Positions 26,124 through 33,614 of a DNA stretch of 64,000 nucleotides are shown here, piece after piece. The notes beneath the pieces are model-generated. The model ran no database searches and was not told the origin of the DNA. It was given only the letters and a program-made list of their open reading frames with translations. Numbering within the stretch: position 1 is the stretch's first letter; each line of letters starts with the position of its first letter. Origin of the DNA: Pseudoroseomonas aestuarii (GTDB lineage: Bacteria > Pseudomonadota > Alphaproteobacteria > Acetobacterales > Acetobacteraceae). The position numbers were made by a program, and so were the translations under genes. The stretch is taken from contig NZ_JBHSCH010000049.1 in the NCBI RefSeq assembly GCF_042651065.1, positions 3,919 to 67,918 of the forward strand, in the 5' to 3' direction.

Positions 26124-28433
26124 CTAGAAATCGAAGGAAGCGGATACAATGAAAGTACGCGGGGACCCTACGGTGACGAAGTTACCGGTAGTGAGCCAGT
26201 AATTTTCTCCGAAGGCATTCTCCAGGTTGGCACGCAGCGTAACCGGCTTGTTGGAGATTTCCGTCGTATAGCGGGCGCCGAAATCCACGCGTGTCCAGCT
26301 GTCGAAGCGCAGCGTATTGGCGGTGTTCAGGTAGGCGCCCGAGGTGTAGATCAGGCGGCTGTTCAGGGCGAGACCGGTCACCCCCGGCACGTCCCAGTCC
26401 AGGGCACCCGAGAAGGTCTTGTCCGGCACGCCCGCCGCGTCGTTGCCACGCTCGGCAGGGTTGGTGGGGCTGGTCAGCTCGGGCCTGATGAAGGTCGCGC
26501 TGGCCAGGGCGCGCAACCCCGGCACGACCTCGCCATAGGCGGAGAGTTCCACGCCCCTGTTCCGCTGCTCGCCGTCATAGGCGAGATTGTTCTCGGGCGT
26601 GCGGATCGAGTTTGGCCGGGCGATCTGGAACACCGAGGCGACGGTGGTGACGCGGCCCCAATCCACCTTCACGCCCGCCTCGTACTGCTCGGACTTGTAG
26701 GGGGCGAGGACCTCGCCGGTGTTCCCGTAGCCGGCGCCGACAATGGTTCCGCGCGTCAGGCCCTGCGCGTAGTTCGCGTAGAGGGAGACGTTCTGCCAGG
26801 GCTTCACCACCAGCCCGAAGAGCGGTGTCGTCGCATCCGCGTCGTACCGGCTTGTCCGCGCCTGGGTTGCGGTGTTGTAGCTGTTGACCTCCACGTTCTG
26901 GAAGCGGACGCCGCCGGTCAGCAGCACCCGGTCGTTCAGGAAGGACAGGGTGTCGGCCACCGCGAGGCTCGAGAATTCCGTCAGTGACGCCCGCCGCGGA
27001 TCGGTGCGCGGGGCGGTGATGGGCGGCAGCGGCGCCGGGTTGTAGATGTTGGAGGGATAGCCGGTGGAGGAGGGGATGTAGGCGTTGCCCGCCTCCTGCC
27101 GCAGGCCCGAATAGCCGATGTTGAGGGTGTGGCCGATGCCCAGCGTGTTGAAGCGGACATTGGCGCCCACGGTGCCGCTCACGGTCTCGCTGTAGGAATC
27201 GTAGTAGGAATTGGTGAGCGGGAAGTTGCCGAGCGCATTGGCGCCGCCGGGGCGGGAGTCGGGGAAGGTCTGCTCATTCCACCCGTCGCGGTAGCCGATG
27301 GCGGCATAGGCCGTCACCGAGTCCGTCACATCGTACTCGACCCGGGTGGCTATGGTGCTGTCCTGCTGGCGCAGGCTGGTGCCGGGATACCAATTGCTGC
27401 GCGCGTCCGGCGGAGACGGGATGTAGGCGATGGTGGGCAGCAGGGTGAGCTGCGGGCGGAAGTTCTTCGTGTCGTCACGCTGGAAGATGCCGTCGACAGA
27501 CCAACGCAGCCGGTCGCCGCGGTAATCCAGCCCCAACGCGGCGAGGCCGCTGCGCAGGTTGCCGTCGTCGATCGAGGCCTCGCCATCGCGATACAGGCCA
27601 TTGAAGCGCACGCCCCACTCGTTGTTCGCCCCGTAGCGGCGGGCCACATCGGCCTGGATGCCGAAATTGCCGTCGCTCATGAAGGTCGGCGTCAGGCGGG
27701 TCAGGGGCTGATCGCCGGCACGCTTGGTGATGATGTTGATGCCGCCGCCGATGCTGCCACCCGGCGAGATGCCGTTGATGAACGCGCCAGGCCCTCTGAG
27801 GAGCTCGATCCGCTCGATATACGCCGCCTGGGCGCGGTTGGAGGAGATCAGGCCGTACAGGCCGTTCAGGCCGACATCCTGGCTGCCGACCTGGAAGCCG
27901 CGGATCGAGAAGGTATCGTCGAAGCCGTTGCTGCCGGTCGTGAGGCGGACGGAGGAATCATTGATCAGCGTATCGGCCGCGGTCCGGCCTTGCTGGTTCT
28001 CGATCAGTTCGGATGTGTAGCTGGTGGTGCTGAAGGGCGAGTCCAGCACGCTCCTGGCACCCAGCAGGCCCAGCGATCCACCTTGCGCGACCTGGCCACC
28101 CGCATATGGCGGCGGCAACGCCGCCGGTGCAGCGTCAGTCGTGACATTCAAGGTTGGCAGCGTGATCACGCCAGGTGTAGAGCCGGTCTCCGCTGCCGGT
28201 GACGCTACATCAGGATTTGCTGCCTGTTGCGCATAGGCAGCCGGGACAACGGAAAGGCCAAGGAGCACCACGGCTCCGGCTGCCTGCCTGATGAGCGCAT
28301 CAGGGCGGGTTCCAAACGATACTCCAGCCAGATCGTTAGCCACATCGCTTTGGCGGCTGCCATGACGGACAACCAGCCATGTGCTGGTCTGGTGGTTGGT
28401 TGGACTCATCGAGGCAGCCTCATGGCAATGCAT
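26124..28433 (-). CDS. TonB-dependent siderophore receptor
   Basis: About 769 residues. The signal peptide ends near AAYA-Q (around residue 70 of the longest frame, with core GAVVLLGLSVVPAAYA). The plug domain contains TSELIENQQGRTAADTLI followed by RGFQVGSQDVGLNGLYG and the ELLRGPGAFINGISPGGSIG motif. A long beta barrel ends with the aromatic C-terminus ASFDF, as expected for outer-membrane export. It imports ferric siderophores of unknown type. The start may be 28433 or 28409 (MSPTNHQ, preceded by GAGG). A Fur box overlaps its promoter, and IS5 scars flank the gene on both sides in inverted orientation. Confidence 0.9.
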   Translation of the reverse strand: MHCHEAASMSPTNHQTSTWLVVRHGSRQSDVANDLAGVSFGTRPDALIRQAAGAVVLLGLSVVPAAYAQQAANPDVASPAAETGSTPGVITLPTLNVTTDAAPAALPPPYAGGQVAQGGSLGLLGARSVLDSPFSTTSYTSELIENQQGRTAADTLINDSSVRLTTGSNGFDDTFSIRGFQVGSQDVGLNGLYGLISSNRAQAAYIERIELLRGPGAFINGISPGGSIGGGINIITKRAGDQPLTRLTPTFMSDGNFGIQADVARRYGANNEWGVRFNGLYRDGEASIDDGNLRSGLAALGLDYRGDRLRWSVDGIFQRDDTKNFRPQLTLLPTIAYIPSPPDARSNWYPGTSLRQQDSTIATRVEYDVTDSVTAYAAIGYRDGWNEQTFPDSRPGGANALGNFPLTNSYYDSYSETVSGTVGANVRFNTLGIGHTLNIGYSGLRQEAGNAYIPSSTGYPSNIYNPAPLPPITAPRTDPRRASLTEFSSLAVADTLSFLNDRVLLTGGVRFQNVEVNSYNTATQARTSRYDADATTPLFGLVVKPWQNVSLYANYAQGLTRGTIVGAGYGNTGEVLAPYKSEQYEAGVKVDWGRVTTVASVFQIARPNSIRTPENNLAYDGEQRNRGVELSAYGEVVPGLRALASATFIRPELTSPTNPAERGNDAAGVPDKTFSGALDWDVPGVTGLALNSRLIYTSGAYLNTANTLRFDSWTRVDFGARYTTEISNKPVTLRANLENAFGENYWLTTGNFVTVGSPRTFIVSASFDF

Positions 28434-28442
28434 TCAAATGTT

Positions 28443-28461
28443 GATAATGATTATCATTAGC
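28443..28461. promoter_or_regulatory. Fur box
   Basis: GATAATGATTATCATTAGC is close to the classical 19-base Fur consensus and lies 10-28 bases before the longest receptor start. It predicts iron repression of the TonB receptor. The AT-rich box stands out from the GC-rich surroundings. Confidence 0.85.
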
Positions 28462-28479
28462 ATGTTTGGGTTACATTGG

Positions 28480-28690
28480 ACAAGCTTCTCAGGCGCAGTC
28501 CTTGCTGTTGGATTTCGACATCCGATGCGCTTTCCAAGCCGTCCTCGAAACGCGTTGAGGCAGATGAAGGAGCGGGCGCAGGCGGTGGAGGCATGATGGA
28601 TGTCGAGCCTGCGCTCGCAGCGGATGACGAGGCGGCGGAGGCGGTTCGTCCAGGCAAAAGCCGCGCTCGTCTCCTGAACCAGGCGCCGTA
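28480..28690 (-). pseudogene. IS5-family transposase C-terminal scar, right of the TonB receptor gene
   Basis: On the minus strand this reads AAFAWTNRLRRLVIRCERRL, then DIHHASTACARSFICLNAFR, and ends GRLGKRIG. It resembles the C-terminus of the remnant at 25980-26080 (RYERRIDIHHAFAALACFL) and is in opposite orientation. The upstream transposase is missing; another IS end begins at 28710. Most of 28434-28709 is therefore IS debris plus the receptor promoter. Confidence 0.75.
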
Positions 28691-28709
28691 CAGCCGGGAT
28701 CGGCGGCTA

Positions 28710-29428
28710 GAGGCTGTTATGGATCTGCGGGTGGGTCACGATCAGGCTGCGGGGCATGAGTGCCCGCAAGCCCTACCCCTCTGACGTTTCCGACGACGGA
28801 TGGGCGTTGGTGGCGCCCTACCTGACATTGCTGTCTGAGGATGCCCAACAGCGTGAGCACAGCTTGCGCGAGGTGTTCAACGGCCTGCGCTACGTGATCA
28901 AGACCGGCGCACCCCGGCGCTGGATGCCGAACGACCTGCCGCCCTGGGCCGCGGTGTACCAGCAGGCCCAGCGCTGATTGGCGGCAGGTTGCTTCGAGGC
29001 TCTGGCCGAGGATCTGCGGACGGTGCTGCGCCTGGCGGCCGGGCGAAAGGCGCAGGCCAGCGCTGTCATTCTGGACAGTCGGACGCTGCGCTCCTCTCCT
29101 GAGAGCGGCGAGCGGGCGGGGTATGACGGCGCCAAGCGCAAGAATGGTTCCAAGCTTCACCTGGCAGTCGGCACGCTGGGCCATCTGTTGGCTCTCCATG
29201 TCACGCCCGCCAGCACGGATGACCGTGCTGAGGTCGGGCGGCTGGCCCGGGCGGTGCAGGCCTCCACCGGGCAGAGCGTCGAACTGGAGGTCGTGAAGTT
29301 GCCGGAGGCCAGGCGCGGCTTCGTGCTTCTGCCGCGGCGCTGGGTGGTCGAGCGGTCGTTTGCCTGGGCCAGCCGCTTTCGGCGGCTGGTGAAGGCCGCT
29401 CGACTGGCCGCAGGTCCATGACAGCCTC
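28710..29428 (+). mobile_element. Inactive IS5-family element with terminal inverted repeats
   Basis: The left end GAGGCTGTTATGGATCTGC (28710-28728) and the reverse complement of the right end GAGGCTGTCATGGACCTGC (29410-29428) match at 17 of 19 bases. TA flanks both ends (28708-28709 and 29429-29430), consistent with a TA target duplication. The element is 719 bases, shorter than typical 0.85-0.9 kb members, and its transposase is broken. It ends 9 bases from the stop of the anti-sigma factor gene. A related copy is truncated at the right edge of the window. Confidence 0.85.
28756..29421 (+). pseudogene. Disrupted IS5-family transposase
   Basis: Starts MSARKPYPSDVSDDGWALVAPYL. An in-frame TGA at 28975-28977 replaces the expected Trp in VYQQAQR(W)LAAGCFEAL, and the same frame continues to 29421 with SRTLRSSPESGERAGYDGAK and RRWVVERSFAWASRFRRLVK. 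Sequence between TGQSVEL and EVVKLPEA is missing compared with family members. A second deletion after RRLVK joins straight to AARLAAGP; the partial copy at 63677 retains 24 residues there. DDE-type catalysis is unlikely. Confidence 0.85.
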
Positions 29429-29436
29429 TATGTCGG

Positions 29437-30114
29437 TCAAGATAGGCAGGCAGAGTATGCTGAAGCTTCAGCGAGTAGTGTTGCTCCCGCGGCCGAACCG
29501 GACCGCACAACTTCAGCCAGGGCCGCGAAGCGGCCGGCATCCATGCTGAGCGTGGTAGCGATCCATACCACCCGGCCATCAGCCTGCTCCACGGTCTCGG
29601 TGCGCCAGCCGTCGTTGCCACTCACGGGAGCGCCGCCACGAGGTCCGAGCCAGAGGCCGAGGCGGCAGCCGCGGGGGCCAACATAGCCCGCATAGGTTCC
29701 GCCGCCAGTTGGCTCGATCCAGCTCAGCCGCAGTCCAGCGGCGGATAAATCGGGCAGGCCGGGAGCAGCACTGGCTGTATCCGCGGTTGCGGCTAAGAAG
29801 CGGCGATGGGCAGCCAGGGAGGGTGTTTCCCGCCCCGGGAGCAGGACGAGACCAGCCGCAGCCAGCGAGAGGGCGATCAAGGTTCCGCCCACCAGCGCCG
29901 GCCTTCGCCAGAGCGGCTGCGCCGGTTCAACCGGCATGCCGGGCATCGGCAGGTTGGCGTCGATCGCCGTGGTCAATGCCCTCAGTCGCGCCAGATCCGC
30001 TAATCGGGCGGTCAGTGATGGGTCATCGCGCAGGGCACGGGCCGTGTCCGAAGCCTCCGCCGGCGACAACTCGCCGTCCAGCAGGCCGTTCAGGCGCTCG
30101 TCCATGCCACTCAA
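29437..30114 (-). CDS. Anti-sigma factor (RseA/ChrR-like membrane type)
   Basis: A 225-residue anti-sigma factor. The cytoplasmic N-terminus MDERLNGLLDGELSPAEASD is the typical sigma-binding start. One membrane helix (ALVGGTLIALSLAAAGLVLL, near residues 75-95) separates it from a periplasmic part with GGGTYAGYVGPRGCRLGLW. The start overlaps the sigma gene stop by four bases (ATGA). The stop at 29437 is only 9 bases from the IS5 end, so the C-terminus may have been altered by that insertion. It should hold the ECF sigma factor inactive until an envelope signal releases it. Confidence 0.82.
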   Translation of the reverse strand: MSGMDERLNGLLDGELSPAEASDTARALRDDPSLTARLADLARLRALTTAIDANLPMPGMPVEPAQPLWRRPALVGGTLIALSLAAAGLVLLPGRETPSLAAHRRFLAATADTASAAPGLPDLSAAGLRLSWIEPTGGGTYAGYVGPRGCRLGLWLGPRGGAPVSGNDGWRTETVEQADGRVVWIATTLSMDAGRFAALAEVVRSGSAAGATLLAEASAYSACLS

Positions 30115-30620
30115 CCCGACTTCCTCCGCAGTGGCGCCGCCCTGTTCTCGCTCAGCGCCTCCAGCATGGCAGCGCGGCCCCTGGCCAGCCGGCTCATGAC
30201 CGTGCCCTTGGGCAATCCGAGCGTCGCCGCGACTTCCAGATAGGAGAAGCCCGCGAGATCCACCAGGGCTACCACCTCGCGTTGCGCTTCTGGCAACCGG
30301 GCCAGCATCTGGGCAACCGCAACTTGCGCGAAGGCAGCGTCACCGCCGGTCCAGCCCTGGCCAGCCAGCGCCTCTTCCTCCACCCGGTGATCCTGTGCCA
30401 CCCGGTTGCGCCGGACAACGTCCAGGAAGGCATTGCGCAGGATGCGGAACAGCCACACCCGCGCTTCCGCCTCCGTGCCGCGTGGTGGGCGGGCCGCGAG
30501 GGCGCGCGCCGCGGCCTCCTGCCACAGATCGCGGGCAAGGTCGGGGTCACCCGCCAGCGCCCGGGCGTAGCGGTGCAGCGCCGTGCCATGGCGTGCGAGC
30601 AGGTCGCGCTGCTTGGACAC
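30111..30620 (-). CDS. ECF RNA polymerase sigma factor
   Basis: A 169-residue ECF sigma factor. Region 2 reads ARDLWQEAAARALAARPPRG and EARVWLFRILRNAFLDVVRR. Region 4 has FSYLEVAATLGLPKGTVMSR. I chose the GTG at 30620 (SKQRDLLARHG follows) because it gives a normal ECF N-terminus; the open frame extends upstream through the promoter without homology. The gene is divergent from the sulfite dehydrogenase gene 30722, which has an ECF-type promoter, and it is cotranscribed with its anti-sigma factor. Confidence 0.88.
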   Translation of the reverse strand: MSKQRDLLARHGTALHRYARALAGDPDLARDLWQEAAARALAARPPRGTEAEARVWLFRILRNAFLDVVRRNRVAQDHRVEEEALAGQGWTGGDAAFAQVAVAQMLARLPEAQREVVALVDLAGFSYLEVAATLGLPKGTVMSRLARGRAAMLEALSENRAAPLRRKSG

Positions 30621-30646
30621 GGCCGCAGGGTATCTGCAGCAGGCAG

Positions 30647-30672
30647 GGAATAAAACACCCTCCTCGCGCGTC
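30647..30672 (+). promoter_or_regulatory. ECF-type promoter for the sulfite dehydrogenase operon
   Basis: GGAATA (30647-30652), a 16-base spacer, and CGTC (30669-30672), the -35/-10 pattern of many ECF promoters. The start codon of the SorA-like gene is about 50 bases downstream. It is on the opposite strand to the adjacent ECF sigma gene, so that sigma factor is the natural candidate to read it. Confidence 0.6.
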
Positions 30673-30721
30673 CCTCTCTCAAAAGGCCGCCGCTTCGCGG
30701 CCCGGGGGAGGACAAGCGACC

Positions 30722-32023
30722 ATGAAGACCGAGCGCAGCCTTGTGGAACTTTTTGCCAGCGATCCAGAACGTGCCGAGGCGCTGGCCTGGGGCCGGCGGG
30801 GCGCCCTGAAGGGCGTGTCCCTTGCCGTAGTGGGCATGGCCCTAGGCGCGGCAATGCCCTTCGGGACCCGGATGCCGGGCGGGCTGTTGCCCGCCGCCCT
30901 GGCACAGTCGGCCGGCGATACGCCGATCCTGCGGATGGACGGCAAGGCGGCGCTGATCCTGCTCGGCGAGCGGCCGCTGGTGGCCGAAACGCCCGAGATC
31001 ATGCTCGACGACGATGTGACGCCGGCGGACAAGATGTTCATCCGCAACAACGGCCAGATTCCAGACCGCTTCGCCGCCGACCCGAAGACGTGGCGCTTCA
31101 GGCTCGATGGCGAGGTGAACAACCCCCTCGACCTCAGCCTCGGCGACCTTGAGTCCCGCTTCGAGGCGGTGACGATGCGGCTGCAGATGGAATGCGGTGG
31201 CAATGGCCGCGCAGCCTTCGTGCCGGAGACCCGCGGCAACCAGTGGAACAACGGCGCCATCAGCAATTGCGAGTGGACCGGTGTGCGGCTGCGCGACGTG
31301 ATCCGCGCCGCAGGCCCCAAGGAGAGCGCCCGCTTCACCGGCCACTTCGGCGCCGACCCGCACCTGTCCGGTGCCACCGATCGTGCGGCCATCTCGCGCG
31401 GCATGCCGGTTGCCAAGGCGATGGAGGAGCACACGATCATCGCCACCCGCATGAACGGGCAGCCGATCCCGCAGATCCATGGCTATCCGCTGCGGCTGGT
31501 CGTGCCGGGCTGGCCGGGCTCTCTGTCCCAGAAGTGGCTGACACGGATTACCCTGCTGGCCGAGCCGCACCGGGGGCAGGGCATGGGCGGCACCTCCTAC
31601 CGCCTGCCGGTGCGGCCGATCGTGCCGGGGTCGCAGAACGACGGCGCCACCTTCGCCGACATGACCTCGATGCCGGTACGCTCGGTGCTGACGAACCTGG
31701 CGCATGGAACGCGGCTTCCGGCCAACACCCGGCGTGTCGACCTGCGCGGCCATGCCTGGGCCGGCGATGACGAGGCGCGGGCGGTGCATGTGTCCGTCGA
31801 TTTCGGCGCCACCTGGCACGAGATGGCGCTGTCGCCGCCGCCGAACCGCTACAGCTGGCAGCGCTGGGCCGGCGCGGTGGAGTTGCCCTCCGACGGCTAT
31901 TTCGAGGTGTGGCACCGCGCCACGGATACCAAAGGCCGGATGCAGCCTCATGTGGCACCCAACTGGAACCCGCAGGGCTACGGCGCCAATGCCATCGGCC
32001 GTGCCGCCATCCTGGTGGGCTGA
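30722..32023 (+). CDS. Molybdopterin sulfite dehydrogenase, SorA/SoxC-like
   Basis: A 433-residue sulfite-oxidase-family protein. The N-terminus has a twin-arginine-like segment (WGRRGALKG at 23-31) before a hydrophobic stretch, so export is likely. The molybdenum ligand is Cys158 in MECGGNGRAAF. Further family motifs are GVRLRDVI, GYPLRLVVPGWPG and the C-terminal dimerisation domain with VDFGATWHEM. GGGGGAGG lies before the ATG. It oxidises sulfite to sulfate and passes electrons to the cytochrome c encoded 9 bases downstream. An ECF-type promoter precedes it. Confidence 0.9.
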   Translation: MKTERSLVELFASDPERAEALAWGRRGALKGVSLAVVGMALGAAMPFGTRMPGGLLPAALAQSAGDTPILRMDGKAALILLGERPLVAETPEIMLDDDVTPADKMFIRNNGQIPDRFAADPKTWRFRLDGEVNNPLDLSLGDLESRFEAVTMRLQMECGGNGRAAFVPETRGNQWNNGAISNCEWTGVRLRDVIRAAGPKESARFTGHFGADPHLSGATDRAAISRGMPVAKAMEEHTIIATRMNGQPIPQIHGYPLRLVVPGWPGSLSQKWLTRITLLAEPHRGQGMGGTSYRLPVRPIVPGSQNDGATFADMTSMPVRSVLTNLAHGTRLPANTRRVDLRGHAWAGDDEARAVHVSVDFGATWHEMALSPPPNRYSWQRWAGAVELPSDGYFEVWHRATDTKGRMQPHVAPNWNPQGYGANAIGRAAILVG

Positions 32024-32032
32024 GACGCCGCC

Positions 32033-32509
32033 GTGACGATGAGCCGAATGGTTGCGGGCCTGCTGGTGCTGGTGGTGCTCGTCCTGGGCGGGCAGAAGGC
32101 CGGCTGGTGGGCCCAGCCCGAGACCCGTGCCCCCTATCCACCGACGCCGGCTGCCCTGGCCTTTGCCGAAATGCAGCGGGCAGAACAGGCGCGCGCGGCG
32201 GCGGCGGAGGCCGAGAACGCCCGTCTGGCGGCCGTGCAGACGCCCGCTGAAACCGAGGAGGTGCTGCCGGCCGGCCACGGCCGTGCCGAAACCTTCGCCA
32301 ACTGCACCGCCTGCCATTCCACCGCGATCATCCGCCGCTCGGGGCTGACGCGGGAGCGGTGGGATGCGCTGATGGACTGGATGGTGGAGAAACAGAACAT
32401 GACCCCGCTGGAGCCGGACATGCGGGTGCTGATTGTGGACTACCTCGCCAGCGCCTTTCCGGCCCGGCAATCCAATCCCCGGGCACGCAATCCGTTTCTG
32501 AGCAACTGA
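32033..32509 (+). CDS. Cytochrome c subunit of sulfite dehydrogenase (SorB-like)
   Basis: A 158-residue c-type cytochrome starting GTG at 32033 (or ATG at 32039). A membrane or signal helix MVAGLLVLVVLVLGG is followed by an Ala/Glu-rich linker. The single heme site is CTACH (Cys91, Cys94, His95), with candidate Met ligands in MDWMVEKQNM. The gene follows the molybdopterin subunit directly, the usual arrangement for a sulfite dehydrogenase with its cytochrome acceptor. The N-terminal helix may stay uncleaved as an anchor. Confidence 0.87.
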   Translation: MTMSRMVAGLLVLVVLVLGGQKAGWWAQPETRAPYPPTPAALAFAEMQRAEQARAAAAEAENARLAAVQTPAETEEVLPAGHGRAETFANCTACHSTAIIRRSGLTRERWDALMDWMVEKQNMTPLEPDMRVLIVDYLASAFPARQSNPRARNPFLSN

Positions 32510-32626
32510 CGACGCCTGGCTGTTCTGGCAGGCCGGATACCTTGCAAAGCCTCTCGCTGGCCTTGAACCGTGAGCCGGCTGACGAAAAGGGTAGGGGCAT
32601 AAGGAGATCGCCCGGCAGCGGTCTCC

Positions 32627-33508
32627 TCACGGCCCTTCATCAAAGGCAACGCTTCGGAACGTCTCCAGCAGGGAGCCCACTGCTGGCAGTTCGACGTACT
32701 CGCGGCGGGCGACGAGCACGAGGTTCCGCCGGACCGGCGGATCGAGCGACAGCTCGTTGAGGCGATGATCTCGCCAACGTGCCATGGAGTGCTCGGGCAG
32801 GATCGCGATGCCGAGCCCGAGGTTGACCATGCCGAGGATGGCCTCGATGGAATCCAGCTCGAGGATGGCGTTTACCTTGACGTTTCTGGAATGGAGCGCC
32901 TCGTTCACGATCCGTCCTACGCCCATTGCCCCGCTGAACCGGATGAAGGGACGCTTCGCCAGCATGTCATCGACATCCGGCAGGACCAAATCGTCATGCG
33001 CGAAGAGCTTCAGCTCCTCCTGCCGGATCAGCTCGGTGGCCAAGCCGATATCCAGGCGATCCGGGGCGGTCACGACGGCGGCGTCGAGGCGTCCCTGGCC
33101 GACCTTGAACATGAGTTCAGCTGAAAGGCCGCTCTCCGCATGAATTGTCAGCCCCGGATGAACGTCCCGCAGCCGGAGCAGAACCCGGGGGAGGAGGTTC
33201 GCCGCGGCCGAGGGAACGACGCCGATGCGCAATGATCCGATCAGCTCGGAGGGTGCCGCGTGAACGGACGCCCTGAGCGCGTCGTACTGGTCGATCAGTG
33301 CCCTCGCGCGGTGGACCAGTGTCCAGCCGTGCCGGTTCAGCACCGGCGGTCGGGTGGTCCGGTCAAAGAGCGTGATCCGCCACTCCTCCTCCAAGGCCTT
33401 CATCTGCAGGCTCACTGCCGATTGCGTGATGAAGAGCCGCTCGGCCGCCGCGCTGAAGCCCCCGCTGTCGGCGATCATGGCAAGGGTTCTCAGATGCCGG
33501 ATTCCCAT
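32627..33508 (-). CDS. LysR-family transcriptional regulator
   Basis: A 293-residue LysR protein. The N-terminal helix-turn-helix covers residues 1-60 (IRHLRTLAMIADSGGFSAAA, then AVSLQMKALEEEW), followed by a type-2 periplasmic-binding-like effector domain (SLRIGVVPSAAANLLPRVLL). It is divergent from the acyl-CoA dehydrogenase homologue at 33615, with 106 bases between starts and an AT-rich dyad at 33534-33549. It most likely regulates that gene. Confidence 0.88.
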   Translation of the reverse strand: MGIRHLRTLAMIADSGGFSAAAERLFITQSAVSLQMKALEEEWRITLFDRTTRPPVLNRHGWTLVHRARALIDQYDALRASVHAAPSELIGSLRIGVVPSAAANLLPRVLLRLRDVHPGLTIHAESGLSAELMFKVGQGRLDAAVVTAPDRLDIGLATELIRQEELKLFAHDDLVLPDVDDMLAKRPFIRFSGAMGVGRIVNEALHSRNVKVNAILELDSIEAILGMVNLGLGIAILPEHSMARWRDHRLNELSLDPPVRRNLVLVARREYVELPAVGSLLETFRSVAFDEGP

Positions 33509-33533
33509 AGCCTATCATGAGTTTAATTTATCT

Positions 33534-33549
33534 TAAGTGCAAAACCTTA
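33534..33549. promoter_or_regulatory. Candidate LysR operator dyad
   Basis: TAAG-N8-CTTA inverted repeat (TAAGTGCAAAACCTTA) in an AT-rich stretch between the LysR gene and the desulfinase-like gene. Position and symmetry suit a LysR activation site, although the classical T-N11-A spacing is not exact. Confidence 0.5.
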
Positions 33550-33614
33550 TCGCTTTACCTTGTGGTCGTGTGTGCCAATCTGGCCGAAATCCGCGATAAC
33601 AAGGAAACGCTCCG

